From the NCBI GenBank assembly GCA_963709425.1, contig CAVPWG010000004.1, forward strand, positions 62,001-126,000: 64,000 nucleotides of DNA, read 5' to 3'. The DNA comes from JAICJC01 sp963709425 (GTDB lineage Bacteria > Actinomycetota > Thermoleophilia > Gaiellales > JAICJC01). Shown one piece after another: positions 1 to 9,416 of the stretch (the first letter of the stretch is position 1; the number at the start of each line of letters is the position of its first letter). Made by a program: the position numbers and the translations under genes. The notes under the pieces were generated by a model. The model worked only from the letters and a program-made list of their open reading frames with translations, did not search any database and was not told the origin of the DNA.

Positions 1-30
1 GGGGTGGTCAATTCGGACCACGCCCGCGCG

Positions 31-1681
31 TCAGACGAGCTCGTGCTCGAACGCGAACGCGGTGGCAGCCGCGCGAGACGAGACACGCAGCTTCCCGAAG
101 ATGTTCTGCATATGACGCGCGACGGTGTGCTCGCTGACGACGAGCTCGTCTGCAATCTGACGATTCGTCCTGCCGGTCGCCACCAGGCGCAGCACCTCGA
201 GCTCGCGCGCCGTCAGACCGTGGGCGTCGGGCGGCGCAGGCGCCGGCACGAGCAGCGCGTCCACGTCGGCGACGTCGAGGGGCGCGCCCAGGACATCGAA
301 GGCGCTTCGGGCCGCGCCGAGCTCCAGCCTGGCGCCATCCTCGTCCCCGAGCGCACGGCACGCCAGGCCCATCAAGAACCGGGCGCGGGCAACCTCGTAG
401 GGCGCGTTCATGTCCTGCCAGAAGAGCACCGCCTCGCGCAGCGCCTCGACCGCCGCCGCCGGCTCGCCCCCGGCGAGCACCGCCGCGCCCCGGACCCGTG
501 CGGCGATCGCGCCGATCATCGGGCTCCCGCTCTGCGCCGCGATCTCGGCCAGCTCGTCGGCAGCCCGGCGTGCCTCGTCGACGTCCGGGACGGCGAGCAA
601 CGCCTCGGCATACGCCGGAAGGAGCGTCGCGCGCCGCAGCGGCTGCGCCAGGCCGGAGAGGACGCGGCGGAGACCCGCCGCAGCGGCGTCGGCGTCTCCC
701 TGTCGCAGGCGCAGGAGCGCAAGCCCCGGTTGGGGCTCGCGTCCGAACCGGCTCGCCTCTCCGTACGCCGCCTCCGCGGCGGCCAGCTCCCCACGCAGCC
801 GGTGCAGCTCGGCCTGCTGGTAGAGCGCCTGCCCGGTCGCCGCCCGGTTGGTCGCCTGCTCGCACCGCTCCGTGGCCAGGCGCGCCTCCGCCAGCGCATC
901 GTCCCATGCCCCGTGGAGCTGCATGATGCCTGCGCGATGGGCGAGGCAGCGGCCGGTGAACGAGACCATCTGCGGCTGGCGCTCGCACCACCGTGTGAGC
1001 GCGCTCGTCCACTCCTGCGCCCGGCGCGGGTCGAACGCCTCCTCGCAGCACGAGATCACGCCGCAGTAGATGACACCCGTCAGGATCGGGGGGATATCCG
1101 GCGCGGTGATTGCGACCATCGCCTCGTCGAGCAGCGCCAGGCCCTGCTCGGCAGCGGCCCTGTCGCACGCGAGCCTCACCCTGGAGCAGGAATCCCACCG
1201 CGACGAGCGCGCCGTCGTTGAACCGGTCGCCGATCTCGCGTCCCTGGGCCGCCGTGGCATACGCCGTGCCGTACTCGCCTGCAGCCATGCGCTCGTAGGC
1301 CCGAGGCACGAGCAGGTAGCCAGACTCGACGCAGTCGACACCCTCACGTTCGATGAGGCGCTGCGCTCGTGAGAACCAGCCGCCCGCCGGCCCGAGGTCG
1401 CCGCGCGTCGCAAGCGTCATGCCGGCCCAGAACGCCGCCCGGGCGGCACGCAGGCCCTCGCCCGCACCGAGGTGCAGGTGGTGGATCCGCTCGAGCAACG
1501 TCAGGTACTCGTCGATGCGGCCCGTCATCGACGCCGAGGTCGCGAGCAGCTCGAGGTCGTCCGGCTCGAGCCGCGCCGCCCGATCGGCTGCCGCCAGTGC
1601 TGCGTATGCGTCGGCCCAGGCGCGGTCCGCGTACGCCTCACGGCCGTCTCTCAGATGCTCGCGCCCGCTCGTGTCGGTCAT
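31..1681 (-). pseudogene. LuxR-family transcriptional regulator with TPR-like region, frameshifted
   Basis: The protein begins MTDTSGREH and reads through an alpha-helical, TPR-like region rich in Ala/Leu/Glu (about residues 1-450). It ends in a classic LuxR helix-turn-helix (GLTARELEVLRLVATGRTN, then SEHTVARHMQNIFGKL). One frame change near 1155-1170 separates the N-terminal third (ending ALVAVGFLLQGEARVRQGR) from the rest (AAAEQGLALLDEAMV). Both halves align as one continuous regulator of about 549 residues, so a single-base indel is the simplest explanation. The start is the ATG at 1681, seven bases downstream of a TAGGAT -10 box, which suggests a leaderless transcript. The target genes cannot be told from sequence. 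It is divergent from the CYTH gene at 1815. Confidence 0.8.
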
Positions 1682-1688
1682 GTTCAGG

Positions 1689-1694
1689 ATCCTA
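1689..1694 (-). promoter_or_regulatory. -10 box TAGGAT of leaderless promoter
   Basis: TAGGAT on the minus strand lies 7 bases upstream of the ATG at 1681. There is no Shine-Dalgarno sequence in the gap. This matches the TANNNT-N6-10-start pattern seen at eleven other genes in the window. Confidence 0.55.
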
Positions 1695-1814
1695 CGGCGG
1701 CCGACCGGCCCAAGGTCGAGAGGTGGGCGTACGTGAGACAATGCGTGCGCGCACGATGGACGCCGAACGTCCGACGTGCAACGATGAAACGCAGATCTCT
1801 CGCGAGGAGGAGCG

Positions 1815-2597
1815 ATGGCCACCCAGACCAAGGCCCGCCGCGTGCTGTCGGAGGCGCAGCTCGAGGAGCTGCTCTCTCTGACGCGCAAAGGCAGACACCG
1901 TCGAGCTCAAGCTGACCGTGCCCGACGCCAACCAGCGCTCGGCCGTGAGCGCACTCGAGATGGATCCCCTGGACGGGCAGATCCGTCAGGTGTTCTTCTT
2001 CGACACGCCCGACCTCAAGCTGGACGCCGCCGGGGTCGTCGTCCGCGCTCGCCGAGTTCAGGGGCGGGGCCCGGACACGGTCGTGAAGCTGCGCCCGATC
2101 GATCCCGACGCCGTCTCTGCCAGAGTGCGCAAGCTCCCGGACTTCGGCGTCGAGGTGGATGCCATGCCGGGCGGGTTCGTCTGTTCGGGTCGCTCAAGGC
2201 GCGGTCGAATCGCGACCATGTCCGAGCGGTTGCCCAGGGTGATCGTCCCATTCGGAAGCTGTTCACCAAGGAGCAGCGAAAGCTGTACGCCGACCACGCT
2301 CCGGATGGGATCGAACTGGACGACCTCTCGGTGCTTGGGCCCATCCCGGTCTTCAAGCTGAAGTTCACACCCCCCGAGGGGGTGCGACCGCTGGTGGCCG
2401 AGCTCTGGCTCTACCCCGACGGCGGGCGCATCCTGGAGCTGTCGACGAAGTGCGCGCCGGCTGAGGCGTTCCAGGTCGCGGCCGAGGAGCGGGCGTTCCT
2501 GAGCTCGAAGGGTGTCGACCTCGGCGGCGTCCAGCAGACGAAGACGCGGACGGCGCTCGAGTTCTTCTCCAGCGAGCTCAAGGCCAAGGGGACGTGA
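1815..2597 (+). pseudogene. CYTH-domain protein, two compensating frameshifts
   Basis: A strong ribosome site (gaggaggag) precedes ATG 1815. The protein reads MATQTKARRVLSEAQLEELL, then changes frame near 1890 where one extra G follows the AAA run. It continues TVELKLTVPDANQ and VFFFDTPDLKLDAAGVVVRARR, then returns to the first frame near 2188-2190 in a G run that looks one base short. The final section contains IRKLFTKEQRKLYADHAP and ELWLYPDGGRILELSTK. Once repaired, it is a single CYTH-like (triphosphate tunnel) protein of about 260 residues with the basic and acidic strand pattern of the fold. The CYTH superfamily includes adenylate cyclases and triphosphatases, but the substrate is unknown here. 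The two opposite one-base errors suggest sequencing error rather than decay. Confidence 0.75.
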
Positions 2598-2734
2598 GCA
2601 GGCGCTAGCCGGCGAGCGAGCTCGGCCCGAGGTGGTCGCGGATGCCGCACGGCCCGGCGTAGACCAACGACTGCAGGCCTGTGACGCTCGCCGAGGTGCC
2701 GCACATCCCGCCCGAGTGCGTCACCACCGGACTG

Positions 2735-2740
2735 TAGACT
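2735..2740 (+). promoter_or_regulatory. extended -10 TGTAGACT upstream of SHOCT gene
   Basis: TAGACT preceded by TG lies 63 bases before the ATG at 2803. It fits an extended -10 element giving a short leader with a real ribosome site (aggagg at 2791-2796). The remaining sequence between 2598 and 2802 shows no convincing gene. Confidence 0.35.
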
Positions 2741-2802
2741 GGCGCGCACCAATGACCGTGCCCACCCCGCTCGGGGGTCATGGGCGCGAAAGGAGGACGA
2801 GC

Positions 2803-3183
2803 ATGGCAGTACTGAGCTTGAGCGACTTTCTGTGGTCGCTCCTGGTCATCTTCTTCATGGTGATCTACTTCATGATGCTGTTCCAGGTCATCGCGGACAT
2901 CTTCCGCCGCAAGGACGCGTCGGGAGGCAAGAAGGCGCTGTGGCTGATCGCGCTTCTGTTCCTCCCGCTGCTCGGACTGGTGATCTACATGTTCGCGAAC
3001 GGCGAGCACATGGCCGAGCGCAACGTCGAGACGATGCAGCGCCAGCAGCAGCAGTTCGACGAGCACGTCCGCGAGGTCGCGGGCGGGTCGGCGGCCGAGA
3101 TCGAGCGGGCGAAGGGCCTCCTCGACAGCGGCGCCATCTCGCAGGCCGAGTTCGATCGCCTGAAGGCCAAGGCGCTGGCGTAG
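2803..3183 (+). CDS. SHOCT-domain membrane protein with PLDc_N-like membrane segments
   Basis: This 126-residue protein has two hydrophobic helices (about residues 8-30 and 42-62, FLWSLLVIFFMVIYFMM and ALWLIALLFLPLLGLVIYMF) separated by a short basic loop, as in the N-terminal module of cardiolipin-synthase-like proteins. A charged linker leads to a C-terminal SHOCT motif (IERAKGLLDSGAISQAEF, about residues 98-124). Start ATG 2803 follows AGGAGG by six bases. SHOCT is a short C-terminal domain thought to act in oligomerisation, and no catalytic residues are visible. A strong hairpin 16 bases after the stop ends the transcript, so it is probably monocistronic. Confidence 0.85.
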   Translation: MAVLSLSDFLWSLLVIFFMVIYFMMLFQVIADIFRRKDASGGKKALWLIALLFLPLLGLVIYMFANGEHMAERNVETMQRQQQQFDEHVREVAGGSAAEIERAKGLLDSGAISQAEFDRLKAKALA

Positions 3184-3199
3184 CCGCACGACCAGGCAC

Positions 3200-3233
3200 G
3201 GCGGCTCACCCAGGACGGGCCGGGTGAGCCGCC
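3200..3233 (+). terminator. 12-bp stem hairpin after SHOCT gene
   Basis: A perfect 12-bp stem (GGCGGCTCACCC at 3200-3211 with its complement at 3222-3233) with a 10-base loop sits 16 bases after the stop codon of the SHOCT gene. No U tract follows, as is common in GC-rich actinobacteria. It faces the convergent gene ending at 3347 and could serve both. Confidence 0.7.
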
Positions 3234-3346
3234 CCGAGGTCTGCGCCGGCCGCGCACTCATGCGATGTTCGCGCGCGAGTGGTCAGGCTGCGAGCGTGCT
3301 GATCGCGTCGCCGATCAGCGCCGCTCGTGATCGAGATACCGGTTCC

Positions 3347-3850
3347 TTACTGCGCGTCCGCCTCTTCCGCGGCCGCGACGCCGATCGCGACGAGGTCGCG
3401 CGGGTGGATCCACGCATCTGCGAGATGGAAGCCGCCCGCGCGCCCGATCGCGTCGCGAAGCCCGATGGCCCACCGATGCTCGAGGAGCGCGATGGCAGCC
3501 GCGCTGCCGTTTGGAATCGCGTCTGCGATGTACCACACCTCTTGGTCGTCGAGAAGATCGCTCGACACGGCCGCCTCGGCGCCGCGCACGGCTGCGATCT
3601 CGGCGGCCTCCTCTCCCCCTGCGCCGATCCCGATCAGGGCGCCGGCCAGGGCTCCGAACTCCTCGGCAGCCTCGACATCCTTCTGCTGGAACTTCTCGAT
3701 CTCGCCGTCGGCCGTCTTCTGCACGACGACGACATCGATCATCCGCACGATGTCGTCTTCCCGCAGTCGCTCGATCTCGGCGAGAACCTCGCCGCGAAAG
3801 TTGGGGTCGTCGAACCCGATCACCAACACCTGCACGGGTCCCATCGTCAT
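3347..3850 (-). CDS. DUF6325/DUF1269-like protein
   Basis: A 167-residue protein beginning MTMGPVQVLVIGFDDPNFRG. It contains a ferredoxin-like N-terminal half (EVLAEIERLREDDIVRMIDVVVVQK), a Gly/Ala-rich hydrophobic stretch (FGALAGALIGIGAGG, about residues 77-91) and a C-terminal half ending in an acidic tail. This is the pattern of the DUF6325/DUF1269 group, whose biochemical function is unknown. The ATG at 3850 was chosen over the upstream GTG at 3865 because gagaggag sits correctly before it. It lies 11 bases after the stop of the SHOCT protein at 3862-4155, so the two are likely cotranscribed. Confidence 0.75.
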   Translation of the reverse strand: MTMGPVQVLVIGFDDPNFRGEVLAEIERLREDDIVRMIDVVVVQKTADGEIEKFQQKDVEAAEEFGALAGALIGIGAGGEEAAEIAAVRGAEAAVSSDLLDDQEVWYIADAIPNGSAAAIALLEHRWAIGLRDAIGRAGGFHLADAWIHPRDLVAIGVAAAEEADAQ

Positions 3851-3861
3851 CGCGTCTCCTC

Positions 3862-4155
3862 TCACTGCGAAAGCAGCTTCAGTTTGGCCGCCTCGAACTC
3901 CGCGTCGTCGAGGGCCCCGGCGTCCTTCAACGCCTTGAGCTCGGTCAGCTTCGCGACAAGGTCGCCGCCCGAGCTGGGCGCCGCTGCGGGCGCCGGCGGC
4001 GGGGCTGCCTGGGCCTGCTGCTGGGCCTCGAGCTGCGCGATCCGCGCGTCCTGGTCCGCGTTCATGTCGCCGCGCCGCTGGGCGCTCTTGCCAACCATGT
4101 ATGCGCCACCACCGACCATCGCAGCTCGCATCAGGGGTCGCCTTCGACCGATCAT
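3862..4155 (-). CDS. small SHOCT-domain protein
   Basis: 97 residues. A basic N-terminus and a short Gly-rich hydrophobic patch (MVGGGAYMVG) are followed by a Gln-rich predicted coiled coil, an Ala/Pro linker and a C-terminal SHOCT motif (ELKALKDAGALDDAEFEAAK). The partner gene downstream is a DUF6325-type protein. This pairing, a SHOCT protein beside a DUF1269/DUF6325 protein, recurs in actinobacteria, and its role is unknown. The start has gaggagg upstream (gacggaggaggcgcgATG). Confidence 0.8.
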   Translation of the reverse strand: MIGRRRPLMRAAMVGGGAYMVGKSAQRRGDMNADQDARIAQLEAQQQAQAAPPPAPAAAPSSGGDLVAKLTELKALKDAGALDDAEFEAAKLKLLSQ

Positions 4156-4200
4156 CGCGCCTCCTCCGTCAGGTACAGGGATCTCGCCGGGACACGAACA

Positions 4201-6012
4201 TTACATCTTGCCGAGCGGCACCCATCCTGTCACGATCGTGCCGTACCCCGGCTGGGACACGACGCGGAGGTGGCCGCCGACGGCGCTCATCCGCTCCACC
4301 ATGTTCTCGATGCCCACACCCGGGCCCGGCGCGCGAGTGTCGAACCCGACGCCCGTGTCCTCGACCCGGAATCGCAGCGATCCGTCGGCGGTTGCGACCC
4401 GGACGGTCGTGCGGGCGTCGGCGCCCGAATGCTTCCCGGCGTTCTGCAGCGCCTCGAGGCAGCAGAAATAGATTGCGCTCTCGGTCTCGGGGTCGTAGCG
4501 GCCGAGCCCGGTCGCGTGCACCGAGGCGGGGATCGACGACCGGCGAGCCGCGCTGTGGAGCGCACCAACCAGCCCCTCGGCGTGGAGGAGCGGCGGATAG
4601 ATCCCCTGCGCGAACCGACGCAGCTCGGTCAGCGTCGCATCGACGTCGTCGGCCAGTTCCGCCATGACCCGCTTTGTCTCCGCCGGATCGACGGCATCCA
4701 TGAGCCCGAGCTTGACCCGAAGCGCGATCAGGTGCTGCTGGGCACCGTCGTGGAGGTCGCGCTCGAGCCGCCGGCGCTCCTCCTCGGCCGCGGCGAGGAT
4801 GCGCGATCGGGCGGCCCGGATCTCCCCCTTCAGGCGCTGGCCCTCGAGCGAGAGCAGCGTCGCCGTCCCTGCGGCCCGGAGGAGGTCGGAGCCCGCTTCC
4901 AACTCGGGATCGTGGAGGATCGCCGCCACCGGGGCGCCGCCGCGGTCGATCCTATGCCACTCGAGCTGATCGCCCGCGGCGCCGAGCGCGGCTCCGTCGA
5001 TGCCCAGATACGCCTGGTCAGGAGCGGACCAGAATGCGAGCCGCAGGGCCGAGTCGCCGAGTGCCGCTCCGACGTCGTGTTCCCATCGCCGCGGGTCCGG
5101 CCGGCGGGCAAGGTTCGCCAGCATGTCCTCCAGCGCGGATCCCGCAGCGAGCTGAGATCTGATGAGGGGCATCGCGAACGCGATCGGAAGCAGGCCGAGA
5201 AGGATGGCGTACACCCAGCTGAGGCCGTCGACAAGCTCGACGGGCCCGCCGGCCTCTCCGGCGACCCACCGGGCTGCGACGACCGGAGCCGTGAGCACAC
5301 CAATCATCACGACGCCGCCGATCGCTCGTCGCTTCGGCGGCGTCCCTGCTGCGAAGCGGCGCACGAGCACCACCGCGATCCCGATCGCCGTAACGGCCGC
5401 GGCAGCGCCGCCGGCCCACCGTAGCGCGTCTACCACGTCGGGGGACACGCTCGCGATCCGAAGCGCGTTCTCCGGGCACCTGGTGGCGCAGGCCCCGAGC
5501 GGCTGGCCGGACCCGACGGACGGCGCGAGCAGCGCAAGGGGTACCGAGACCACGGCGGCGACTGAGACGACGAAGCCCATCAGCGCCTTTCGGGCCCACC
5601 CGTGCAGACGGCCACTCGGGAAGGTGAGCAGACAGTACGCCCCTATGGGGAGGAGCGACGCGCGGCCGAGGACGCCGAGGGCGTAGAGCACGCCGTTGTC
5701 GGAGGCCTCCAGCGATGCGATCGCCGTGGCGACGGCGTAGACGACCAGACAGATCCCCAACCGACCGGACTCCCGGCGACGGAGCCAGAGCGCCGCCGCC
5801 AGGCTCAGGCCCAGGATCGCCTCGGCCTCGAGAGCGGCGACCGCGCCCGGATGGGTCAGATGCCGGCTCGCCAGCGCTGTCACCGCCGCTGCGAAAGCGG
5901 CAACGCCGACGAGCGGCCACAGCGACGGACGTCGGACGTGTCGGAACGCGGCCGCAAACAGATCGCGACCACTCAAGTCCCGTGACGCAGAGATCCTCCC
6001 GGCGTCGGGCAC
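4201..6012 (-). CDS. sensor histidine kinase, NarL/DesK type (HisKA_3)
   Basis: A 603-residue membrane kinase. The N-terminal half has about eight hydrophobic segments (for example WPLVGVAAFAAAVTALAS and AILLGLLPIAFAMPL) with no recognised ligand domain. The dimerisation box RRRLERDLHDGAQQHL carries the phospho-accepting His near residue 420. The ATPase part follows with N box EALQNAGKHSG, G1 DTGVGF and a GVGIENMVERM G2 motif. The start is GTG 6012 after GGAAGGGGA. It is divergent from the response regulator at 6115, its probable partner. The input signal cannot be inferred. Confidence 0.9.
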   Translation of the reverse strand: MPDAGRISASRDLSGRDLFAAAFRHVRRPSLWPLVGVAAFAAAVTALASRHLTHPGAVAALEAEAILGLSLAAALWLRRRESGRLGICLVVYAVATAIASLEASDNGVLYALGVLGRASLLPIGAYCLLTFPSGRLHGWARKALMGFVVSVAAVVSVPLALLAPSVGSGQPLGACATRCPENALRIASVSPDVVDALRWAGGAAAAVTAIGIAVVLVRRFAAGTPPKRRAIGGVVMIGVLTAPVVAARWVAGEAGGPVELVDGLSWVYAILLGLLPIAFAMPLIRSQLAAGSALEDMLANLARRPDPRRWEHDVGAALGDSALRLAFWSAPDQAYLGIDGAALGAAGDQLEWHRIDRGGAPVAAILHDPELEAGSDLLRAAGTATLLSLEGQRLKGEIRAARSRILAAAEEERRRLERDLHDGAQQHLIALRVKLGLMDAVDPAETKRVMAELADDVDATLTELRRFAQGIYPPLLHAEGLVGALHSAARRSSIPASVHATGLGRYDPETESAIYFCCLEALQNAGKHSGADARTTVRVATADGSLRFRVEDTGVGFDTRAPGPGVGIENMVERMSAVGGHLRVVSQPGYGTIVTGWVPLGKM

Positions 6013-6099
6013 GCCGTCCCCTTCCTTGGAGCCTATCGTGTCCCATTGCGGACGCTACACCGGGCGGTCACATGTGGGCAACACCCCTCACCACACCGT

Positions 6100-6105
6100 T
6101 ACAAT
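6100..6105 (+). promoter_or_regulatory. -10 box TACAAT of leaderless promoter
   Basis: TACAAT lies 9 bases before the GTG at 6115, with no Shine-Dalgarno sequence between. The divergent kinase starts at 6012, so both promoters share about 100 bases. Confidence 0.5.
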
Positions 6106-6114
6106 CGCCGCAGC

Positions 6115-6798
6115 GTGGTGCGGCTGCTCATTGGAGAGGACAGCTACCTCGTCCAACAGGGGATCCGGCAGGTGCTGGCCACGATGCCCGAGGTCGAGGT
6201 CGTCGGCATGTGCGAGACCACCGCTCAGCTGGAGCGGGCGATCGAGGCGGACGGCGCGGACGTCGTCCTGACCGACATCCGCATGCCCCCGGGCCAGTCC
6301 GATGAGGGGATCGAGTTCGCGGCGCAGCTGCGAGACACCGATCCCGAGATCGGCGTGATCATCCTGAGCCAGTTCCTGGAGCCCGAGTACGCGGTCCGGC
6401 TCTTCGAGCAGGGCGCTGCCGGACGCGCCTATCTGCTCAAGGAGCGGATCGCGACGCCCGGTGAGCTGCGACGCGCGATTACGACCGTCGCCTCCGGCGG
6501 CTCGGTGACCGATCCCAGGGTCGTCGAGGTGCTCGTTGCGGAGCGCCGACGGGCGGAGCGATCGCCGCTCAACGAGCTCACCCCGCGCGAGCTCGAGGTG
6601 CTCTCGCTGGTCGCCGAGGGACGAAGCAACTCGGCGATCGCCGGCGAGCTCTTCCTCACCAAACGGGCTGTCGAGAAGCACATCAACGCGATCTTCGCGA
6701 AGCTCGATCTGCCCGACGAGTCGGTCGCCAGTCGCCGCGTCCATGCGGCGCTGCTCTTCCTGTCTGAGCAGCACGAGGGGAGCCGGCCACACCGTTGA
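6115..6798 (+). CDS. response regulator, NarL/FixJ family with LuxR HTH
   Basis: The receiver domain (residues 1-125) has the acidic pair in LLIGEDSYL, the phospho-acceptor Asp in VVLTDIRMPP and the Lys in AYLLKERI. The C-terminal LuxR helix-turn-helix reads LTPRELEVLSLVAEGRSN and TKRAVEKHINAIFAKL. About 227 residues. Tandem GTG codons at 6115 and 6118 are the likely starts, because the upstream ATG at 6046 adds a non-homologous basic extension and lies upstream of the -10 box. It is divergent from the kinase at 4201-6012 and the two probably form one two-component pair. Confidence 0.9.
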   Translation: MVRLLIGEDSYLVQQGIRQVLATMPEVEVVGMCETTAQLERAIEADGADVVLTDIRMPPGQSDEGIEFAAQLRDTDPEIGVIILSQFLEPEYAVRLFEQGAAGRAYLLKERIATPGELRRAITTVASGGSVTDPRVVEVLVAERRRAERSPLNELTPRELEVLSLVAEGRSNSAIAGELFLTKRAVEKHINAIFAKLDLPDESVASRRVHAALLFLSEQHEGSRPHR

Positions 6799-6880
6799 GC
6801 ACGTGTGAGCACGGTGGCGCCCGACCGCCCCTGCTGCAACCATCGCCAGTGCCCCGGCATCTTCCCGGGCGAGCACGCGG

Positions 6881-7300
6881 ATGCCAACGGACGCCCCCGC
6901 CACCCGGCGACGACCCGGCGACCAAGGTTCGACAGGCGCCACGATTCGTGTGCTCGTGGCCGACGACAGCCCGGCCTTCCGCCGCGTCGCGATGCGGGTG
7001 ATCGAGCTCAGCCCCGGCTTCGAGGTCGCCGCAACCGCGGCGACGAGCGAGGAGGCCGTGGAGCTGACGAGGAAGCTCCGGCCCGATCTCGTCCTGATGG
7101 ACGTGCGGATGCCCGCCATGGGAGGGATCGATGCCGCCCGCCTGATCGGGACGGACTGCGGCACGCGAATCGTGCTGATCTCCGGGAGCCGGCGAGAGGA
7201 CACCCCGGGCATCTCGGCGACCGACCTTCCGTACATGGCGAAGGCCACTCTCGCGCCGGCGGCGCTGCAGGCGCTCTGGGACGAGCTCGCGGCCGGGTGA
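6881..7300 (+). CDS. receiver-only response regulator
   Basis: 139 residues. After a 22-residue low-complexity leader comes a single CheY-like receiver with the acidic pair in VLVADDSPAF, the phospho-acceptor Asp in LVLMDVRMPAMGG, Ser in VLISGS and Lys in YMAKATLAP. No output domain follows, so it would act as a phosphate shuttle or sink, or by protein contact. It lies 82 bases after the NarL-type regulator and may share its transcript. The start could be later, at the GTG at 6950, since the leader is poorly conserved in style. Confidence 0.8.
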   Translation: MPTDAPATRRRPGDQGSTGATIRVLVADDSPAFRRVAMRVIELSPGFEVAATAATSEEAVELTRKLRPDLVLMDVRMPAMGGIDAARLIGTDCGTRIVLISGSRREDTPGISATDLPYMAKATLAPAALQALWDELAAG

Positions 7301-7388
7301 CCGTCGCCGGGCTGGACCGCGCCGCGCTCGTACCCCGGCACATCGCTGCCTCGACGGCGTATCGTCTGCCACCCAGCCCTGACGACGG

Positions 7389-9416
7389 ATGATCGACCAC
7401 GCCTCCCATGAGTACGGACGGACGCCGGAGTGGCACCCGGAGCGTCCGCGGCTGGATCCGGTCCGCCTCGTCATCGCGTGGGTCGTGGCCGGCGCCGGCC
7501 TCCTCGCTGCCGCGTTCGTGCTCCCCGGAGTCTCCATCCCAGGGTTCTGGGGCGCGCTCCTCGTCGCCGCGCTGGTGGCGATCATGAACGCTGTCCTCCC
7601 TCCGGTCATCGCCGCGCTTCGCCTCCCGTTCATGCTCGGCCTGGGGTTCATCATCGTGCTCCTCGTGGACGCGTGGATGCTGAAGACGGCGGCGCGCATC
7701 GCCCCGAGCAGCATCACGGTCGACTCGTACGGGTGGGCGCTGCTCGCCGCGCTCATCGCCGCCGCCGTGTCGATCATGCTGAACGTCATCTTCGGCGCCG
7801 ACGACGACGACACGTACACCCTGCGCGTGATCCAGAGGATCGCCCGCAGGTCCGGCGAGCGGGTCGCCACGGACGTGCCCGGCATCATCTACCTCGAGAT
7901 CGACGGGCTCGGGCTGCCCGTGCTGCGCCGAGCGTTGCGGGACGGGAACGCGCCGCGGATGGCGGCGTGGCTCGGGAACGGCTCCCACCGGCTCGTGGAG
8001 TGGGAGACGGATCTCTCGTCGCAGACCGGCGCCAGCCAGGCCGGGATCCTGCTCGGCTCGAACGAGGACATCCCGGCGTTCCGGTGGGTCGAGAAGGAGC
8101 GGGGAGTGGTCATGACATGCTCGGCGCCGGCCGACTGCGCCGAGATCGAGCGCCGCCGGGCCACGGGCGTCGGGCTGCTCACCGGCGGCGGCTCAAGCCG
8201 CGGCAATTTGCTGTCGGGAGAGGCCGACCAGGTCATCCTGACGGTGAGCCGGATCGAGGCCGAGAGGTCGGCGAACCCGGGGTACCGCGGATTCCTCGCC
8301 AACGGCTACAACGTCACACGCGCCCTGGTGCTCTTCTCATGGGAGGTCATCCTGGAGTGGATCGCCTCCCTCCGGGCGATCCGGCGCGACGTCCGGCCGC
8401 GAGGGCACCGGGGCGGCTACTACCCGTTCCTGCGGGGCGCGATGTGCGTCGTGGTTCGCGACCTGATCGTCTACGGCGTGCTGACCGACATGATGAAGGG
8501 CCGTCCGGCGGTCTATGCGACGTTCTCGAGCTACGACGAGGTGGCCCACCACTCCGGCCTCGAGCGGGCCGACACGCTCGAGGCGCTGCGGAAGCTCGAC
8601 CAGCAATTCGGCCGGATCGATCGCGCCCGCCGGTTCGCGGCGCGCCCGTACGAGATCGTCGTCCTCTCCGACCATGGCCAGACGCAGGGGGCGACGTTCA
8701 AGCAGCGGAACGGATACGGCCTCGACGAACTCGTCCGGCGATCGCTCGAGTCCGGTGAGGTGGGCCAGATGGCCGACGGTGACGAGCAGCATGCGATGGC
8801 GGGCCTCGCCCTCGGCGAGGCAACCGGCCGGACCGACAAGGCGAAGCGCCCCAAGAACGACGTGTCGGGCCGCGACGCCATTGTCCTCGGCTCCGGCAAC
8901 CTCGGCCTGATCTACCTCATGGAGGAGGATCGACGGCTGACGCTGGAGGAGCTCGAGCAGCGCCATCCCCGCCTCATCCCGGCCCTGCGTGAGCACCTGC
9001 ACGTCGGATGGGTGCTCGTCCGCTCGGCGGAGCGCGGGCCGCTTGCGCTCGGCCGCGAAGGCATCCATCATCTCGCCGACGGGACGATCGAGGGCGTCGA
9101 TCCGCTCGGTCCGTTCTCGCCCACCGCCCCGCGCCATCTCCTGCGCACCGACGGCTTCGAGCACGTTGCGGACATCATGGTCGGGAGCTTCTACGACCCG
9201 ATGCTCGACGAGGGGTGCGCGTTCGAGGAGCTGATCTCCTTCCACGGCGGCCTTGGCGGAATCCAAACGCGGCCGTTCATCCTCTATCCGACCCACCTTC
9301 CGGCACCCGACGGGCCGATCATCGGCGCGGCCGCGGTACACGGCCTGCTCCTGGGCTGGCGGCGGCACCTGCAGCCCGAGCCCGCACAGCCGGCTGCCGA
9401 GGCGACGCCGGCCTAG
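7389..9416 (+). CDS. holin-like membrane domain fused to type I phosphodiesterase/alkaline phosphatase-like domain
   Basis: 675 residues. The first 140 residues hold four hydrophobic helices in the pattern of Phage_holin_4_2 membrane proteins (LVIAWVVAGAGLLAAAFVLP, LLVAALVAIMNAVLPP, MLGLGFIIVLLVDAWML, ALLAALIAAAVSIML). From about residue 160 the alkaline-phosphatase fold begins, with a metal Asp in IYLEIDGLG, a candidate nucleophile in SSQTGASQAG, Asp/His in SSYDEVAHHSG and Asp-His in VVLSDHGQT. It would be a membrane-anchored phosphodiesterase or phosphatase, but the substrate is not evident. It is not a prophage gene, as no other phage genes occur here. The ATG at 7389 has no strong ribosome site. 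Confidence 0.85.
   Translation: MIDHASHEYGRTPEWHPERPRLDPVRLVIAWVVAGAGLLAAAFVLPGVSIPGFWGALLVAALVAIMNAVLPPVIAALRLPFMLGLGFIIVLLVDAWMLKTAARIAPSSITVDSYGWALLAALIAAAVSIMLNVIFGADDDDTYTLRVIQRIARRSGERVATDVPGIIYLEIDGLGLPVLRRALRDGNAPRMAAWLGNGSHRLVEWETDLSSQTGASQAGILLGSNEDIPAFRWVEKERGVVMTCSAPADCAEIERRRATGVGLLTGGGSSRGNLLSGEADQVILTVSRIEAERSANPGYRGFLANGYNVTRALVLFSWEVILEWIASLRAIRRDVRPRGHRGGYYPFLRGAMCVVVRDLIVYGVLTDMMKGRPAVYATFSSYDEVAHHSGLERADTLEALRKLDQQFGRIDRARRFAARPYEIVVLSDHGQTQGATFKQRNGYGLDELVRRSLESGEVGQMADGDEQHAMAGLALGEATGRTDKAKRPKNDVSGRDAIVLGSGNLGLIYLMEEDRRLTLEELEQRHPRLIPALREHLHVGWVLVRSAERGPLALGREGIHHLADGTIEGVDPLGPFSPTAPRHLLRTDGFEHVADIMVGSFYDPMLDEGCAFEELISFHGGLGGIQTRPFILYPTHLPAPDGPIIGAAAVHGLLLGWRRHLQPEPAQPAAEATPA

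Noticed and set aside
4..1221. A 405-residue plus-strand frame at the window start
   Set aside because: It is antisense to a clear LuxR regulator and is almost wholly Arg/Ala/Gly with no motif.
2605..2752. A short minus-strand frame ending SLVYAGPCGIRDHLGPSSLAG
   Set aside because: It lies between two plus genes and has no start or ribosome site of its own; about 50 codons without family resemblance do not justify a gene.
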